DNA of 8,282 nucleotides from Paracoccaceae bacterium (GTDB taxonomy: Bacteria > Pseudomonadota > Alphaproteobacteria > Rhodobacterales > Rhodobacteraceae): positions 1 through 8,282 of the forward strand of contig PWWF01000320.1 in NCBI GenBank assembly GCA_003561595.1, given 5' to 3'. Below, piece after piece: positions 1-6,948 of this stretch (its first letter is position 1; every line of letters begins with the position of its first letter). The notes below the pieces were generated by a model. It searched no databases, had not been told where the DNA came from, and was given only the letters and a program-made list of their open reading frames with translations. The translations under genes were made by a program, and so were the position numbers.

Positions 1-2347
1 CATCGCGGCGGGCACGCCCTATATCGCGCTGCAACTGCAATCCATCGCCGAATCCTTTACCGTGTTCGTAAGCGACCCCGATACGCTGGGCCTGAGCACG
101 AACCGCACGCTGATCGCCTTCTGGGTGGCGGCGGGGCTCGCGTTTTTCACCATCATCTTCGGCACCCGCACGCTTGATGCGAATGAACAGCACCACGGCG
201 TCGTCACCGCCATCGCGGTCGAGGCTGTGGTCAAGCTGGTAGCGCTATTGGCCGTGGGGGTGTTCGTGGTGTGGGTCGTGGCCGCAGGGCCTGCCGATAT
301 CCTGACCCGGATCGACGCCCAGGCGCTGCCCGAATGGCAGATCCAGCCGGGGCGCTGGACCGGGCTGATCCTCTTGTCGGCCATCGCGATCATCTGCCTG
401 CCGCGCATGTTTCAGGTCGCGGTGGTCGAAAACACCGAAGACCGCCATCTGGCGACCGCAAGCTGGGCCTTTCCGCTGTATCTGTTCCTGATCAGCCTGT
501 TCGTGCTGCCCATCGCCGCCCTCGGGATGGAGATGATGCCCGAGGGCAGCAACCCCGACATGTTCGTGCTGACCCTGCCGCTGCATCTGGGGCAGGACGG
601 GCTGGCGCTCCTGTCCTTTCTGGGGGGCTTCTCGGCAGCGACCTCCATGGTGATCGTGGCAGCCCTTGCGCTGGCCACGATGGTATCGAACCACATCGTC
701 GTGCCGCTATGGTTGCGCGCGCGCGCAGCCACCCGGCGCGACACGGGCGACATGCGCGCGCTCGTCTTGAATGTGCGGCGGTTGTCGATCTCGGTCATTC
801 TGGGGCTGGGCTATGTCTATTATGTCATCTCGGGCGGGTCGGGGGCGCTGGCGGCCATCGGGCTGATCGCCTTTGTGGGCGTGGCGCAATGCATGCCTGC
901 GCTGATCGGGGCGCTGTACTGGCGCGGGGCCAGCCGCAACGGGGCGGGGCTGGGGCTGATCGTGGGATCGCTGATCTGGGTGTATACGCTGTTCCTGCCC
1001 AGTTTCGGCCCGGATGTGCTGCTCTCCGCTCAGGTCATGTCGGATGGGCCCTTCGGCCTGTCCTGGCTGCGGCCCTATGGGCTGTTCGGCCTGACTGCGC
1101 TCGACCCGCTGCTGCATGCGCTGTTCTGGTCGCTGATGTTCAATGCGCTGGCCTTTTGCGTAGGCTCCATGGTCAGCTTTCCCAGCCCGATCGAACGCGT
1201 GCAGGCCGCGCTGTTCGTCAATATCTATGACCGCGCCGGGCCTGCGCGCAGCTGGACCCGCCCCATGGTCGAGGCCGAGGACCTGCTGCCAATGGCGCAG
1301 CGCATCTTCGGCCCGACCGAGGCGCAGAGCTTTTTCCGCATGCAGGCGGTCGCTCAGGGCAAACAGGGTTATCTGCCCGACATCACCCCCGAATTCCTGG
1401 AAGCGCTGGAACTGAAGCTTGCAGGCTCTGTCGGTGCGGCCACGGCCCATGCGATGCTGGCGCAATCGGTGGGCACGGCGGCCGTCTCGGTCGAGGATCT
1501 GATGGCAGTGGCCTCCGAGACAGCGCAGATCATGGAATATTCCGCCCAGCTGGAGGCGAAATCCGAGGAACTCAGCCGTACCGCCCGCAAGCTGCGCGAG
1601 GCCAATGAAAAGCTGCAAACCCTGTCAGTGCAGAAGGACGCGTTCCTCAGCCAGATCAGCCATGAATTGCGCACGCCCATGACCTCGATCCGCGCGTTTT
1701 CCGAAATTCTGATGGAATCTGCGGATATGTCTGACGACGAACGCACGCATTTCGCGCAGATCATCCATGATGAATCGATCCGCCTGACCCGGCTGCTCGA
1801 TGACCTGCTGGATCTGAGCGTGCTGGAACACGGGCAGGTGCAGCTCAAGATCGGGACGGCCAATCTGCGCGAGTTGATCGACCAGTCGATCACGGCATCG
1901 AACTCGGTCAAGGCCGAGCGACATTTCGACCTGTTCCGCAGCCGCGACGCCGAGGATATCGAGATTGTCACCGATGCCGGGCGCCTGTCGCAGGTCTTCA
2001 TCAATGTGCTGTCGAATGCGCGGAAATACTGTGATGCGGACAATCCCAGCATGACCATCCGCGTGCAGCGGCGCGGCCCGATGATCGAGGTTGATTTCAT
2101 CGATAACGGCTCTGGCATCCCGCGCGATCAGGATGCGCTGATCTTCGAGAAATTCTCGCGCCTGACGGATTCGCTGCAGGCGGGCGGCGCGGGGCTGGGC
2201 CTCGCGATCTGCCGCGAGATCATGCACAATCTGGGCGGCGAGATCAGCTATGTGCCGGGGCAGGGGGGCGCGGCCTTTCGCGTCAGCTTTCCGCAGGTGC
2301 TGAACGCCCGCGCGCCCGCCGATGCGCAGGCCAGGGCGGCAGAATAG
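1..2347 (+). CDS. Sodium/solute symporter-histidine kinase fusion (CrbS-like sensor), 5' truncated
   Basis: The reading frame is open from base 2, and the first residues (IAAGTPYIALQLQSIAESF) are an internal part of a sodium/solute symporter (SSS) domain. The gene therefore starts upstream, and the GTG at 62 is not its start. Of 781 visible residues, about 1-400 hold roughly nine hydrophobic membrane segments, including the SSS-type stretch AATSMVIVAALALATMVSN. Residues ~467-510 (LAGSVGAATAHAML and following) resemble the STAC linker of CrbS-type kinases. A short coiled coil follows at ~511-548. The kinase core is complete: H-box SHELRTPMTS with phospho-acceptor H554, N-box from N668, G1 box DNGSGIP from D701, and G2 box GAGLGL at 728-733. 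There is no receiver domain at the C-terminus, so phosphate should pass to a separate response regulator not seen here. In known CrbS systems the partner is a LuxR-type regulator that controls acetate use. The ligand here is unknown, and any link to the pyrimidine genes is only by position. The domain call is very sure. Confidence 0.93.
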   Translation, partial: IAAGTPYIALQLQSIAESFTVFVSDPDTLGLSTNRTLIAFWVAAGLAFFTIIFGTRTLDANEQHHGVVTAIAVEAVVKLVALLAVGVFVVWVVAAGPADILTRIDAQALPEWQIQPGRWTGLILLSAIAIICLPRMFQVAVVENTEDRHLATASWAFPLYLFLISLFVLPIAALGMEMMPEGSNPDMFVLTLPLHLGQDGLALLSFLGGFSAATSMVIVAALALATMVSNHIVVPLWLRARAATRRDTGDMRALVLNVRRLSISVILGLGYVYYVISGGSGALAAIGLIAFVGVAQCMPALIGALYWRGASRNGAGLGLIVGSLIWVYTLFLPSFGPDVLLSAQVMSDGPFGLSWLRPYGLFGLTALDPLLHALFWSLMFNALAFCVGSMVSFPSPIERVQAALFVNIYDRAGPARSWTRPMVEAEDLLPMAQRIFGPTEAQSFFRMQAVAQGKQGYLPDITPEFLEALELKLAGSVGAATAHAMLAQSVGTAAVSVEDLMAVASETAQIMEYSAQLEAKSEELSRTARKLREANEKLQTLSVQKDAFLSQISHELRTPMTSIRAFSEILMESADMSDDERTHFAQIIHDESIRLTRLLDDLLDLSVLEHGQVQLKIGTANLRELIDQSITASNSVKAERHFDLFRSRDAEDIEIVTDAGRLSQVFINVLSNARKYCDADNPSMTIRVQRRGPMIEVDFIDNGSGIPRDQDALIFEKFSRLTDSLQAGGAGLGLAICREIMHNLGGEISYVPGQGGAAFRVSFPQVLNARAPADAQARAAE

Positions 2348-2353
2348 CCCGAT

Positions 2354-2398
2354 CTGCCTGCGCCTTGGGCAGCAATGTTGCGAAAAAAGGCAGGTTTT
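2354..2398 (+). terminator. Possible weak terminator after the sensor kinase
   Basis: CTGCCT (2354-2359) can pair with AGGCAG (2388-2393), and the pairing is followed by G and then TTTT at 2395-2398. The stem is only six base pairs and the loop is 28 nt, so this is a poor intrinsic terminator. A shorter alternative stem, CTGCC with GGCAG at 2368-2372, has no T-run after it. Confidence 0.2.
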
Positions 2399-2400
2399 GA

Positions 2401-2424
2401 AAATTTTACTAATTGATAAAAATT
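2401..2424. promoter_or_regulatory. AT-rich imperfect palindrome upstream of preT, candidate operator
   Basis: In otherwise GC-rich DNA this 24-bp stretch is almost all A/T. It is an inverted repeat centred between 2412 and 2413, with nine of twelve base pairs symmetric (core TTTTAnnAATTnnTAAAA). It lies 56 bp before the preT start, where a transcription factor or RNA polymerase could bind. It does not match the RutR consensus. The cognate regulator is unknown, and the stretch may simply be an AT-rich promoter. Confidence 0.4.
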
Positions 2425-2433
2425 CTGACCCGT

Positions 2434-2466
2434 GTTTTCCTGTGGCAACTTGAGCCAGCAGAAAAC
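2434..2466 (+). promoter_or_regulatory. Bulged stem-loop in the preT leader
   Basis: The left arm GTTTT-C-CTG-TGGC (2434-2446) pairs with the right arm GCCA-G-CAG-AAAAC (2454-2466) across a 7-nt loop, AACTTGA. This gives 12 base pairs, with single-base bulges at C2439 and G2458. The structure ends one base before the Shine-Dalgarno sequence of preT, so if transcribed it could affect translation initiation. It could equally be a protein-binding inverted repeat in DNA. Confidence 0.4.
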
Positions 2467-2467
2467 C

Positions 2468-2472
2468 AGAGG
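2468..2472 (+). promoter_or_regulatory. Ribosome binding site of preT (decides the start)
   Basis: AGAGG stands 7 nt before the ATG at 2480. The in-frame GTG at 2432 has no Shine-Dalgarno-like sequence before it and would place the leader stem-loop inside the coding region. The ATG is therefore preferred. Confidence 0.65.
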
Positions 2473-2479
2473 CCAGCCC

Positions 2480-3781
2480 ATGTCCAACAGCCCCACCACC
2501 CCCGGCATTCAGCCCGGCCGCCTGTCGCCCGACGCATATGCTGCGCATTTCGACGACCTGTATCCGGCCTATGACCCGCATGAGGCGATGGTGGCTGCGG
2601 ATCGCTGCTATTTCTGCCATGACGCGCCCTGCATCACGGCCTGCCCCACGGAAATCGACATCCCGCTGTTCATCCGCCAGATTCAGGCGGGCCAGCCCGA
2701 GGCAGCCGGCAAGACGATCCTGGATCAGAATATCTTTGGCGGCACCTGCGCCCGCGTCTGCCCGACCGAGACATTGTGCGAAGGGGCCTGCGTGCGCGAA
2801 ATGGCCGAGGGCAAGCCGGTCGAGATTGGCCGCCTGCAACGCTATGCGACCGACAGCCTGATGGAGCGGCAGGGCCACCCCTACACGCGCGCGGCCAGCA
2901 CCGGAAAGCATGTGGCCGTTGTGGGGGCCGGCCCGGCGGGTCTGGCCTGCGCGCACCGGCTGGCCATGCATGGGCATGACGTGACCGTTTACGAGGCGCA
3001 GGGCAAGCCCGGCGGGCTGAATGAATATGGCATCGCCGCCTACAAGATGGCCGAGGACTTCGCTGCGCGAGAGGTCGAATGGCTGCTGGGCATTGGCGGC
3101 ATCACGATCCGGACGGGGCAGGCGCTGGGCCGCGATTTCAGTCTGGATGCGCTGCGCGCCGAACATGACGCCGTGTTTCTGGGCACCGGTCTGGGCGATG
3201 TGAACCAGCTTGGCATTCCGGGTGAGGACCTGGAGGGTGTGCGCGATGCGGTCGATTTCATCGCCGCGCTGCGCCAGACCGATGACCTCTCGCGCCTGCC
3301 GGTGGGGCGCGATGTTGTGGTGATCGGGGGCGGCATGACGGCGGTGGATGCCGCCGTGCAATCCAAGCTGCTGGGGGCCGAACGCGTGTCGATGGTGTAC
3401 CGGCGCGACCGCGCAGCGATGAGCGCGTCAGAGCACGAGATCGACCATGCTGCGACCGAAGGGGTGACGATCATCACGGGCGCAACCCCTGTCGCGATCC
3501 ACGGTGAGGGCGCGGTGGCGGAGATCGAATTCGCCTATACCGGCGGGGATGAGACATTTCGGCTGAAGGCCGATCAGGTCTTCAAGGCGATCGGGCAAAA
3601 GCTGGTGCCGTTGGACGGGCTGGCGCTAGAGGGGCGCAAATTCGCGGGCACCCCGCTGGCAGGTGTCTGGGCCGGGGGCGACTGCACTGGCGGCGGCGAG
3701 GATCTGACCGTGACGGCCGTGGCGCAGGGGCGCGATGCGGCCGAGGCAATTCACGCCAATCTGACGGGAAACGGCATCTGA
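2480..3781 (+). CDS. preT: NAD-dependent dihydropyrimidine dehydrogenase, subunit PreT (FeS/FAD/NAD subunit)
   Basis: This 433-residue flavoprotein is the electron-input half of the PreT-PreA enzyme. It takes electrons from NADH through FAD and iron-sulfur clusters to PreA, which reduces uracil and thymine in the cytoplasm. The N-terminal domain has cysteines at 43, 46, 51, 55, 90, 94, 100 and 104, the pattern shared by dihydropyrimidine dehydrogenase and the glutamate synthase small subunit. Gln120 (IGRLQRYATD) falls where pig DPD has its unusual glutamine cluster ligand, Gln156, which favours the DPD group over GltD. The FAD site is GAGPAG at 149-154. The second dinucleotide fold has GGGMTA at 283-288 and VYRRDRAAM after it. 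The C-terminal GGDCTGGGEDLTVTAVAQG is the closing FAD motif. preA begins 42 nt downstream in the same direction and the two surely work together. Length is normal for PreT. The alternative name is pydX. Confidence 0.93.
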   Translation: MSNSPTTPGIQPGRLSPDAYAAHFDDLYPAYDPHEAMVAADRCYFCHDAPCITACPTEIDIPLFIRQIQAGQPEAAGKTILDQNIFGGTCARVCPTETLCEGACVREMAEGKPVEIGRLQRYATDSLMERQGHPYTRAASTGKHVAVVGAGPAGLACAHRLAMHGHDVTVYEAQGKPGGLNEYGIAAYKMAEDFAAREVEWLLGIGGITIRTGQALGRDFSLDALRAEHDAVFLGTGLGDVNQLGIPGEDLEGVRDAVDFIAALRQTDDLSRLPVGRDVVVIGGGMTAVDAAVQSKLLGAERVSMVYRRDRAAMSASEHEIDHAATEGVTIITGATPVAIHGEGAVAEIEFAYTGGDETFRLKADQVFKAIGQKLVPLDGLALEGRKFAGTPLAGVWAGGDCTGGGEDLTVTAVAQGRDAAEAIHANLTGNGI

Positions 3782-3788
3782 CGGGAAT

Positions 3789-3805
3789 GGTGGGTTGCAC
3801 CCACC
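3789..3805. repeat. Perfect 7-bp hairpin GGTGGGT-TGC-ACCCACC in the preT-preA gap
   Basis: GGTGGGT (3789-3795) and ACCCACC (3799-3805) are perfect inverted arms around a 3-nt loop, followed by CTACG. From memory, GGTGGGTT/ACCCACCCTACG elements occur as short dispersed intergenic repeats in many proteobacterial genomes, so this may be a REP-like copy. No second copy lies in this window. In the transcript it would form a tight hairpin between the two cistrons, four nt before the preA ribosome binding site. There is no T-run after it, so it is not an intrinsic terminator. Confidence 0.6.
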
Positions 3806-3809
3806 CTAC

Positions 3810-3814
3810 GGGAG
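3810..3814 (+). promoter_or_regulatory. Ribosome binding site of preA
   Basis: GGGAG lies 9 nt before the ATG at 3824, immediately after the intercistronic hairpin. It supports this ATG as the start, and the conserved N-terminus of the product agrees. Confidence 0.6.
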
Positions 3815-3823
3815 ACACGCAAC

Positions 3824-5122
3824 ATGGCAGACTTGAGCACGAATTTCGTCGGGATCAAATCCCCCAACCCGTATTGGCTGGCCTCGGCCCCGCCCACGGA
3901 CAAGGAATACAATGTCGTGCGCGCCTTCAAGGCGGGCTGGGGCGGTGTGGTGTGGAAGACGCTCGGCGCCGAAGGGCCGCCCATCGTCAATGTCAACGGG
4001 CCGCGCTATGGCGCGGTCTGGGGCGCGGATCGGCGGTTGTTGGGGTTGAACAATATCGAGCTGATCACCGATCGGCCCCTGGAGGTGAACCTGCGCGAGA
4101 TCAAGCAGGTCAAGCGCGACTGGCCCGACCGGGCGATGGTCGTCAGCCTGATGGTGCCTTGCGACGAGGAGTCCTGGAAGGCGATCCTGAAACATGTCGA
4201 GGATACCGGGGCCGACGGGGTCGAGCTGAATTTCGGCTGTCCGCATGGCATGTCCGAGCGCGGCATGGGCGCTGCCGTGGGGCAGGTGCCCGAATATATC
4301 GAGATGGTCACGCGCTGGGTCAAGAAACACTCGCGCATGCCCTGCATCGTCAAGCTGACGCCCAATATCACCGATATCCGCAAACCCGCCGAGGCCGCGA
4401 AGCGCGGGGGCGCGGATGCGGTCAGCCTGATCAACACGATCAATTCGATCACCTCGGTCAATCTGGATGAGTTCAGCCCCGAGCCGATGATCGACGGCAA
4501 GGGCGCGCATGGGGGCTATTGTGGCCCTGCGGTGAAACCCATCGCGCTGAACATGGTGGCCGAGATCGCGCGCGACCCGGCCACGGCGGGCCTGCCGATC
4601 AGCGGCATCGGCGGCGTGAGCACATGGCGCGATGCTGCCGAGTTTCTGGCGCTGGGCGCGGGCAGCGTGCAGGTCTGCACCGCCGCCATGACCTATGGCT
4701 TCGGGATCATCAAGGAGCTGAATGCCGGTCTGTCGCAATATCTGGACGACAAGGGCATGACGCTGGACGAGTTGCAGGGCCGCGCGGTGCCCAATGTCAC
4801 CGACTGGCAGTATCTGAACCTGAACTATGTGACCAAGGCGCGGATCGATCAGGACCTGTGCATCCAGTGCGGGCGCTGCTTTGCCGCCTGCGAGGATACC
4901 AGCCATCAGGCGATTTCCATGTCCCCCGACCGCAAGTTCGAGGTCATCGATGCCGAATGCGTGGCCTGCAACCTGTGCGTCAATGTCTGCCCCGTGCAGG
5001 ACTGCATCACCATGGAAGAATTGCCCCTGGGCGCAGTTGATGAGCGGACGGGCGAGACAGTGCGCGAATACGCCAACTGGACCTCGCACCCCAATAACCC
5101 CATGGCCAAGGCTGCCGAGTGA
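3824..5122 (+). CDS. preA: NAD-dependent dihydropyrimidine dehydrogenase, subunit PreA (FMN/FeS catalytic subunit)
   Basis: The 432-residue product is the catalytic subunit that reduces uracil and thymine to dihydrouracil and dihydrothymine. Residues ~1-330 form a dihydroorotate-dehydrogenase-like FMN barrel. Residues ~340-400 form a ferredoxin domain with CxxCxxCxxxC at 346/349/352/356 and again at 379/382/385/389, binding two [4Fe-4S] clusters that receive electrons from PreT. The active-site loop NFGCPHGMSERGMG puts the catalytic cysteine at C139, matching Cys671 of pig DPD. Asn136 matches Asn668, and N204-T205 match the substrate-binding Asn736-Thr737. Gly138 stands where the pig enzyme has Ser670; from memory this is usual in the proteobacterial PydA branch. 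The stop codon abuts the stop of rutR on the other strand. The alternative name is pydA. Confidence 0.95.
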   Translation: MADLSTNFVGIKSPNPYWLASAPPTDKEYNVVRAFKAGWGGVVWKTLGAEGPPIVNVNGPRYGAVWGADRRLLGLNNIELITDRPLEVNLREIKQVKRDWPDRAMVVSLMVPCDEESWKAILKHVEDTGADGVELNFGCPHGMSERGMGAAVGQVPEYIEMVTRWVKKHSRMPCIVKLTPNITDIRKPAEAAKRGGADAVSLINTINSITSVNLDEFSPEPMIDGKGAHGGYCGPAVKPIALNMVAEIARDPATAGLPISGIGGVSTWRDAAEFLALGAGSVQVCTAAMTYGFGIIKELNAGLSQYLDDKGMTLDELQGRAVPNVTDWQYLNLNYVTKARIDQDLCIQCGRCFAACEDTSHQAISMSPDRKFEVIDAECVACNLCVNVCPVQDCITMEELPLGAVDERTGETVREYANWTSHPNNPMAKAAE

Positions 5123-5719
5123 TCAGGGCGCCAGCATCCGGGCGTAGACATGGTCCAGAAAGGCGTCCGCGCCGGTAAAGGGATCTTGCTCTGCGCCCCG
5201 GATCATGCCGATCTGGGCGGCGAAATCGGCGTAATGCTGCGTCAGTGCCCAGACCGAAAAGATCAGGTGATAGGGATCAACAGGCGCGATGCGCCCGGCC
5301 TGCGCCCATCCTGCGATCACCTGCGCCTTTTCATCGACAAGCACGCGTAATTCGGTCGAGATGAACCCCTCGATTCGCGGCGCCCCTTGCGGGATTTCAT
5401 TGGCGAACAGGCGGCTTTCGCGCGGGTATTGCTGTGACATCTGCAGCTTGCGCCGCATATAGGCCAGGATCTCGGTCTGCGGATCGCCCATCGGGTCGAT
5501 CATGCGCAACGGGTCCAGCCAGGTATCGAGCAGCCGGGTCAGCAGCAGCCGGTGGATCGCATCCTTGCTGTCAAAGTAATACAGCAGATTGGGCTTGGAC
5601 AATCCCGCAGCCTCGGCGATCTGGTCCAGCGTCGCGCCGCGAAACCCATGGGCCGAAAACACCTCGAGCGCGGCATCGAGGATGCGCTTGCGATTCGTTC
5701 TCTGGATACGGGTGGTCAT
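5123..5719 (-). CDS. rutR: TetR-family regulator, RutR-like (pyrimidine-responsive)
   Basis: The 198-residue product starts at ATG 5719 and reads MTTRIQRTNRKRILDAALEV. The TetR helix-turn-helix spans ~29-49 (ATLDQIAEAAGLSKPNLLYYF) and is nearly the same as remembered E. coli RutR (VSKTNLLYYF). The C-terminal domain also follows RutR closely: ESRLFANEI, VDEKAQVIAGWAQAGRIAP, HLIFSVWALTQHYADFA. In E. coli, RutR binds TTGACCANNTGGTCAA and is released by uracil. A perfect copy of that site lies at 7010-7025 here, which strongly supports the assignment. In-frame alternative starts are GTG 5740 and ATG 5755 (12 codons longer, closer to the 212-residue E. coli protein). None has a strong Shine-Dalgarno sequence; ATG 5719 has only a weak AAGAGCAG before it. 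A poor minus-strand promoter (TTGCAC 5782-5777, 18-nt spacer, GATATG 5758-5753) would exclude ATG 5755. The gene lies tail-to-tail with preA. Confidence 0.9.
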   Translation of the reverse strand: MTTRIQRTNRKRILDAALEVFSAHGFRGATLDQIAEAAGLSKPNLLYYFDSKDAIHRLLLTRLLDTWLDPLRMIDPMGDPQTEILAYMRRKLQMSQQYPRESRLFANEIPQGAPRIEGFISTELRVLVDEKAQVIAGWAQAGRIAPVDPYHLIFSVWALTQHYADFAAQIGMIRGAEQDPFTGADAFLDHVYARMLAP

Positions 5720-5777
5720 GGGCTTTGCTGCTCTTGTCACGCGACTGCCGCCCATATCGACACAAGCCGCGCCGGGG

Positions 5778-5803
5778 TGCAAGCGGCAGCGCGCGCTCTT
5801 GCA
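5778..5803. promoter_or_regulatory. Inverted repeat TGCAAG-N14-CTTGCA in the rutR upstream region
   Basis: TGCAAG (5778-5783) and CTTGCA (5798-5803) are perfect 6-bp inverted arms. Between them is a 10-bp self-complementary sequence, AGCGCGCGCT (5788-5797), on a slightly shifted centre. The left arm overlaps a weak candidate -35 box for rutR. It could be an operator for rutR or for the serine hydrolase gene, but short GC palindromes are common in such DNA. The rest of the 194-bp gap between rutR and the hydrolase gene shows no RutR consensus box and no clear gene. Confidence 0.25.
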
Positions 5804-5913
5804 GTTGTGACCCGGCCCATGCTGTGCGCCCACATTGGCCGCGCCAGACTGGGCGGGAGCGAACAGAACAGGACAGCCGGATAACTCATCAGACCCGCCC
5901 CCAGTTTCCCTAC

Positions 5914-6922
5914 ATGTCGCGCCGCGCGCTGGTCGCAGGCAGCGCGGCCCTGGCCGCCAGCACGCTCGCGCCACCTGCGCGGGCCACGGCGCCGGATTGG
6001 GATACGGTCGCCGACAGGGCGAACGGGCTGGAGCAACTGCATGGCATTGTCATCGCGCATGCGGGCGAGACAGTGCTGGCCGAGGCATTTCGCGGCCCGG
6101 CGCTGGACCGGCCCGTCAATGTGAAATCCGTGTCCAAGACCATCGTCGCCTCGGTCACGGGGGGCGGCGATTGACCGGGGCGCAGTGCCCGCCATAACGG
6201 CCACGCCGGGCGAGGTCGCGCCCGATCTGATCCCCGAGGGCGCCGATTCGCGCGTCTCCGCGCTGACGCTGGAGCATCTGGTCACCATGCAGGCCGGGCT
6301 GGAGCGGACATCAGGTGCGAATTACGGCGGCTGGGTGTCCAGCCGCAACTGGGTCGCCAATGCGCTGGCCCGCCCCTTTGTCGCGGAACCGGGGCAGGGG
6401 ATGCTGTATTCGACGGGCAGCTATCATATCCTGGGCGCCGCCCTCAGCCGCGCGACCGGCGACAGCCTGCTGTCGCTCACGCGCGCGTGGCTGGGCCGCC
6501 CGCTGGGCATGGATGTGCCGGGCTGGACGCGCGATCCGCAGGGGTTCTATCTGGGCGGCAATGAAATGGCCTTTGCACCGCTCGACCTGATCCGCTTTGC
6601 CGAAATGACGCGGCTGGGCGGGGCATGGAATGGCGAGGATGTGCTGAGCGCGGACTGGATGCGCGCGGCCCGCACCCCGCGCACGCGCTCGCAGTTTTCC
6701 GGCCTGTCCTATGGCTATGGCTGGTTTCTGGGCCGTGCCGACGGGGTCGATTACATGATGGCGCGCGGCGATGGTGGGCAGGTGATCTGCGTGGCCCCCG
6801 ACCGCAGGGTCAGCGTTGTCATCACATCGGACCCGACGCGGCCCGCACGCTCGGACGGGCATTTCGGTGATCTGTGTCGCCTGATCGACAAGAGCATTCT
6901 GCCTGCTGCGCGGGCAATCTGA
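5914..6922 (+). pseudogene. Tat-exported class-C beta-lactamase-like serine hydrolase, broken by a +1 frameshift
   Basis: Two adjacent frames together make one PF00144-type serine hydrolase. The first runs from ATG 5914 to a TGA at 6172-6174 (86 residues). It opens with a twin-arginine signal peptide (MSRRALVAGSAALAAS, then APPARATA) and carries the SxxK nucleophile motif SVSK at 72-75. The second frame continues without a gap to TGA 6922. Removing one G from the six-G run at 6159-6164 joins them as TGAAIDRGAVPA and gives about 335 residues, normal for the family. The rest is well preserved: YST at 165-167 in the place of the usual YxN, and GDGGQ at 285-289 in the place of the third motif. 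Such proteins are exported hydrolases, esterases or peptidases; the substrate cannot be told here. Good conservation after the break suggests a very recent mutation, a sequencing error or slippage. ATG 5914 has no good ribosome binding site. AGGA at 5870-5873 instead points to an in-frame ATA at 5881. Confidence 0.8.
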
Positions 6923-6948
6923 GGCCGACGCTGCCCAATTTCGCGCCA

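Noticed and set aside
62..64. GTG as the start of the sensor kinase gene
   Set aside because: The same frame is open to base 2 and encodes a conserved internal symporter stretch, so the true start lies before the window.
271..1230. Open frame of 319 codons on the plus strand inside the symporter domain
   Set aside because: The Arg/Gly/Ala-rich translation is an out-of-frame reading of the membrane domain, which is certain in the other frame.
1625..3361. Open frame of 578 codons on the minus strand
   Set aside because: It runs antisense across the kinase domain, the intergenic region and preT, all with clear family motifs on the plus strand. Its translation is low-complexity (Arg/Ala/Gln/His-rich) with no recognisable domain, as expected opposite GC-rich genes.
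3789..3805. Intrinsic terminator between preT and preA
   Set aside because: The hairpin is perfect, but it is followed by CTACGGGAG and has no T-run, and the two genes encode subunits of one enzyme.
3806..5089. Open frame of 427 codons on the minus strand opposite preA
   Set aside because: It mirrors preA almost exactly, and its composition follows from the third-position GC bias of preA. No motif, start context or ribosome binding site supports it.
5434..5913. Plus-strand coding upstream of the serine hydrolase (long N-terminal extension)
   Set aside because: This part of the frame overlaps rutR antisense and has no protein-like features. The signal peptide at 5914 marks the real N-terminal region.
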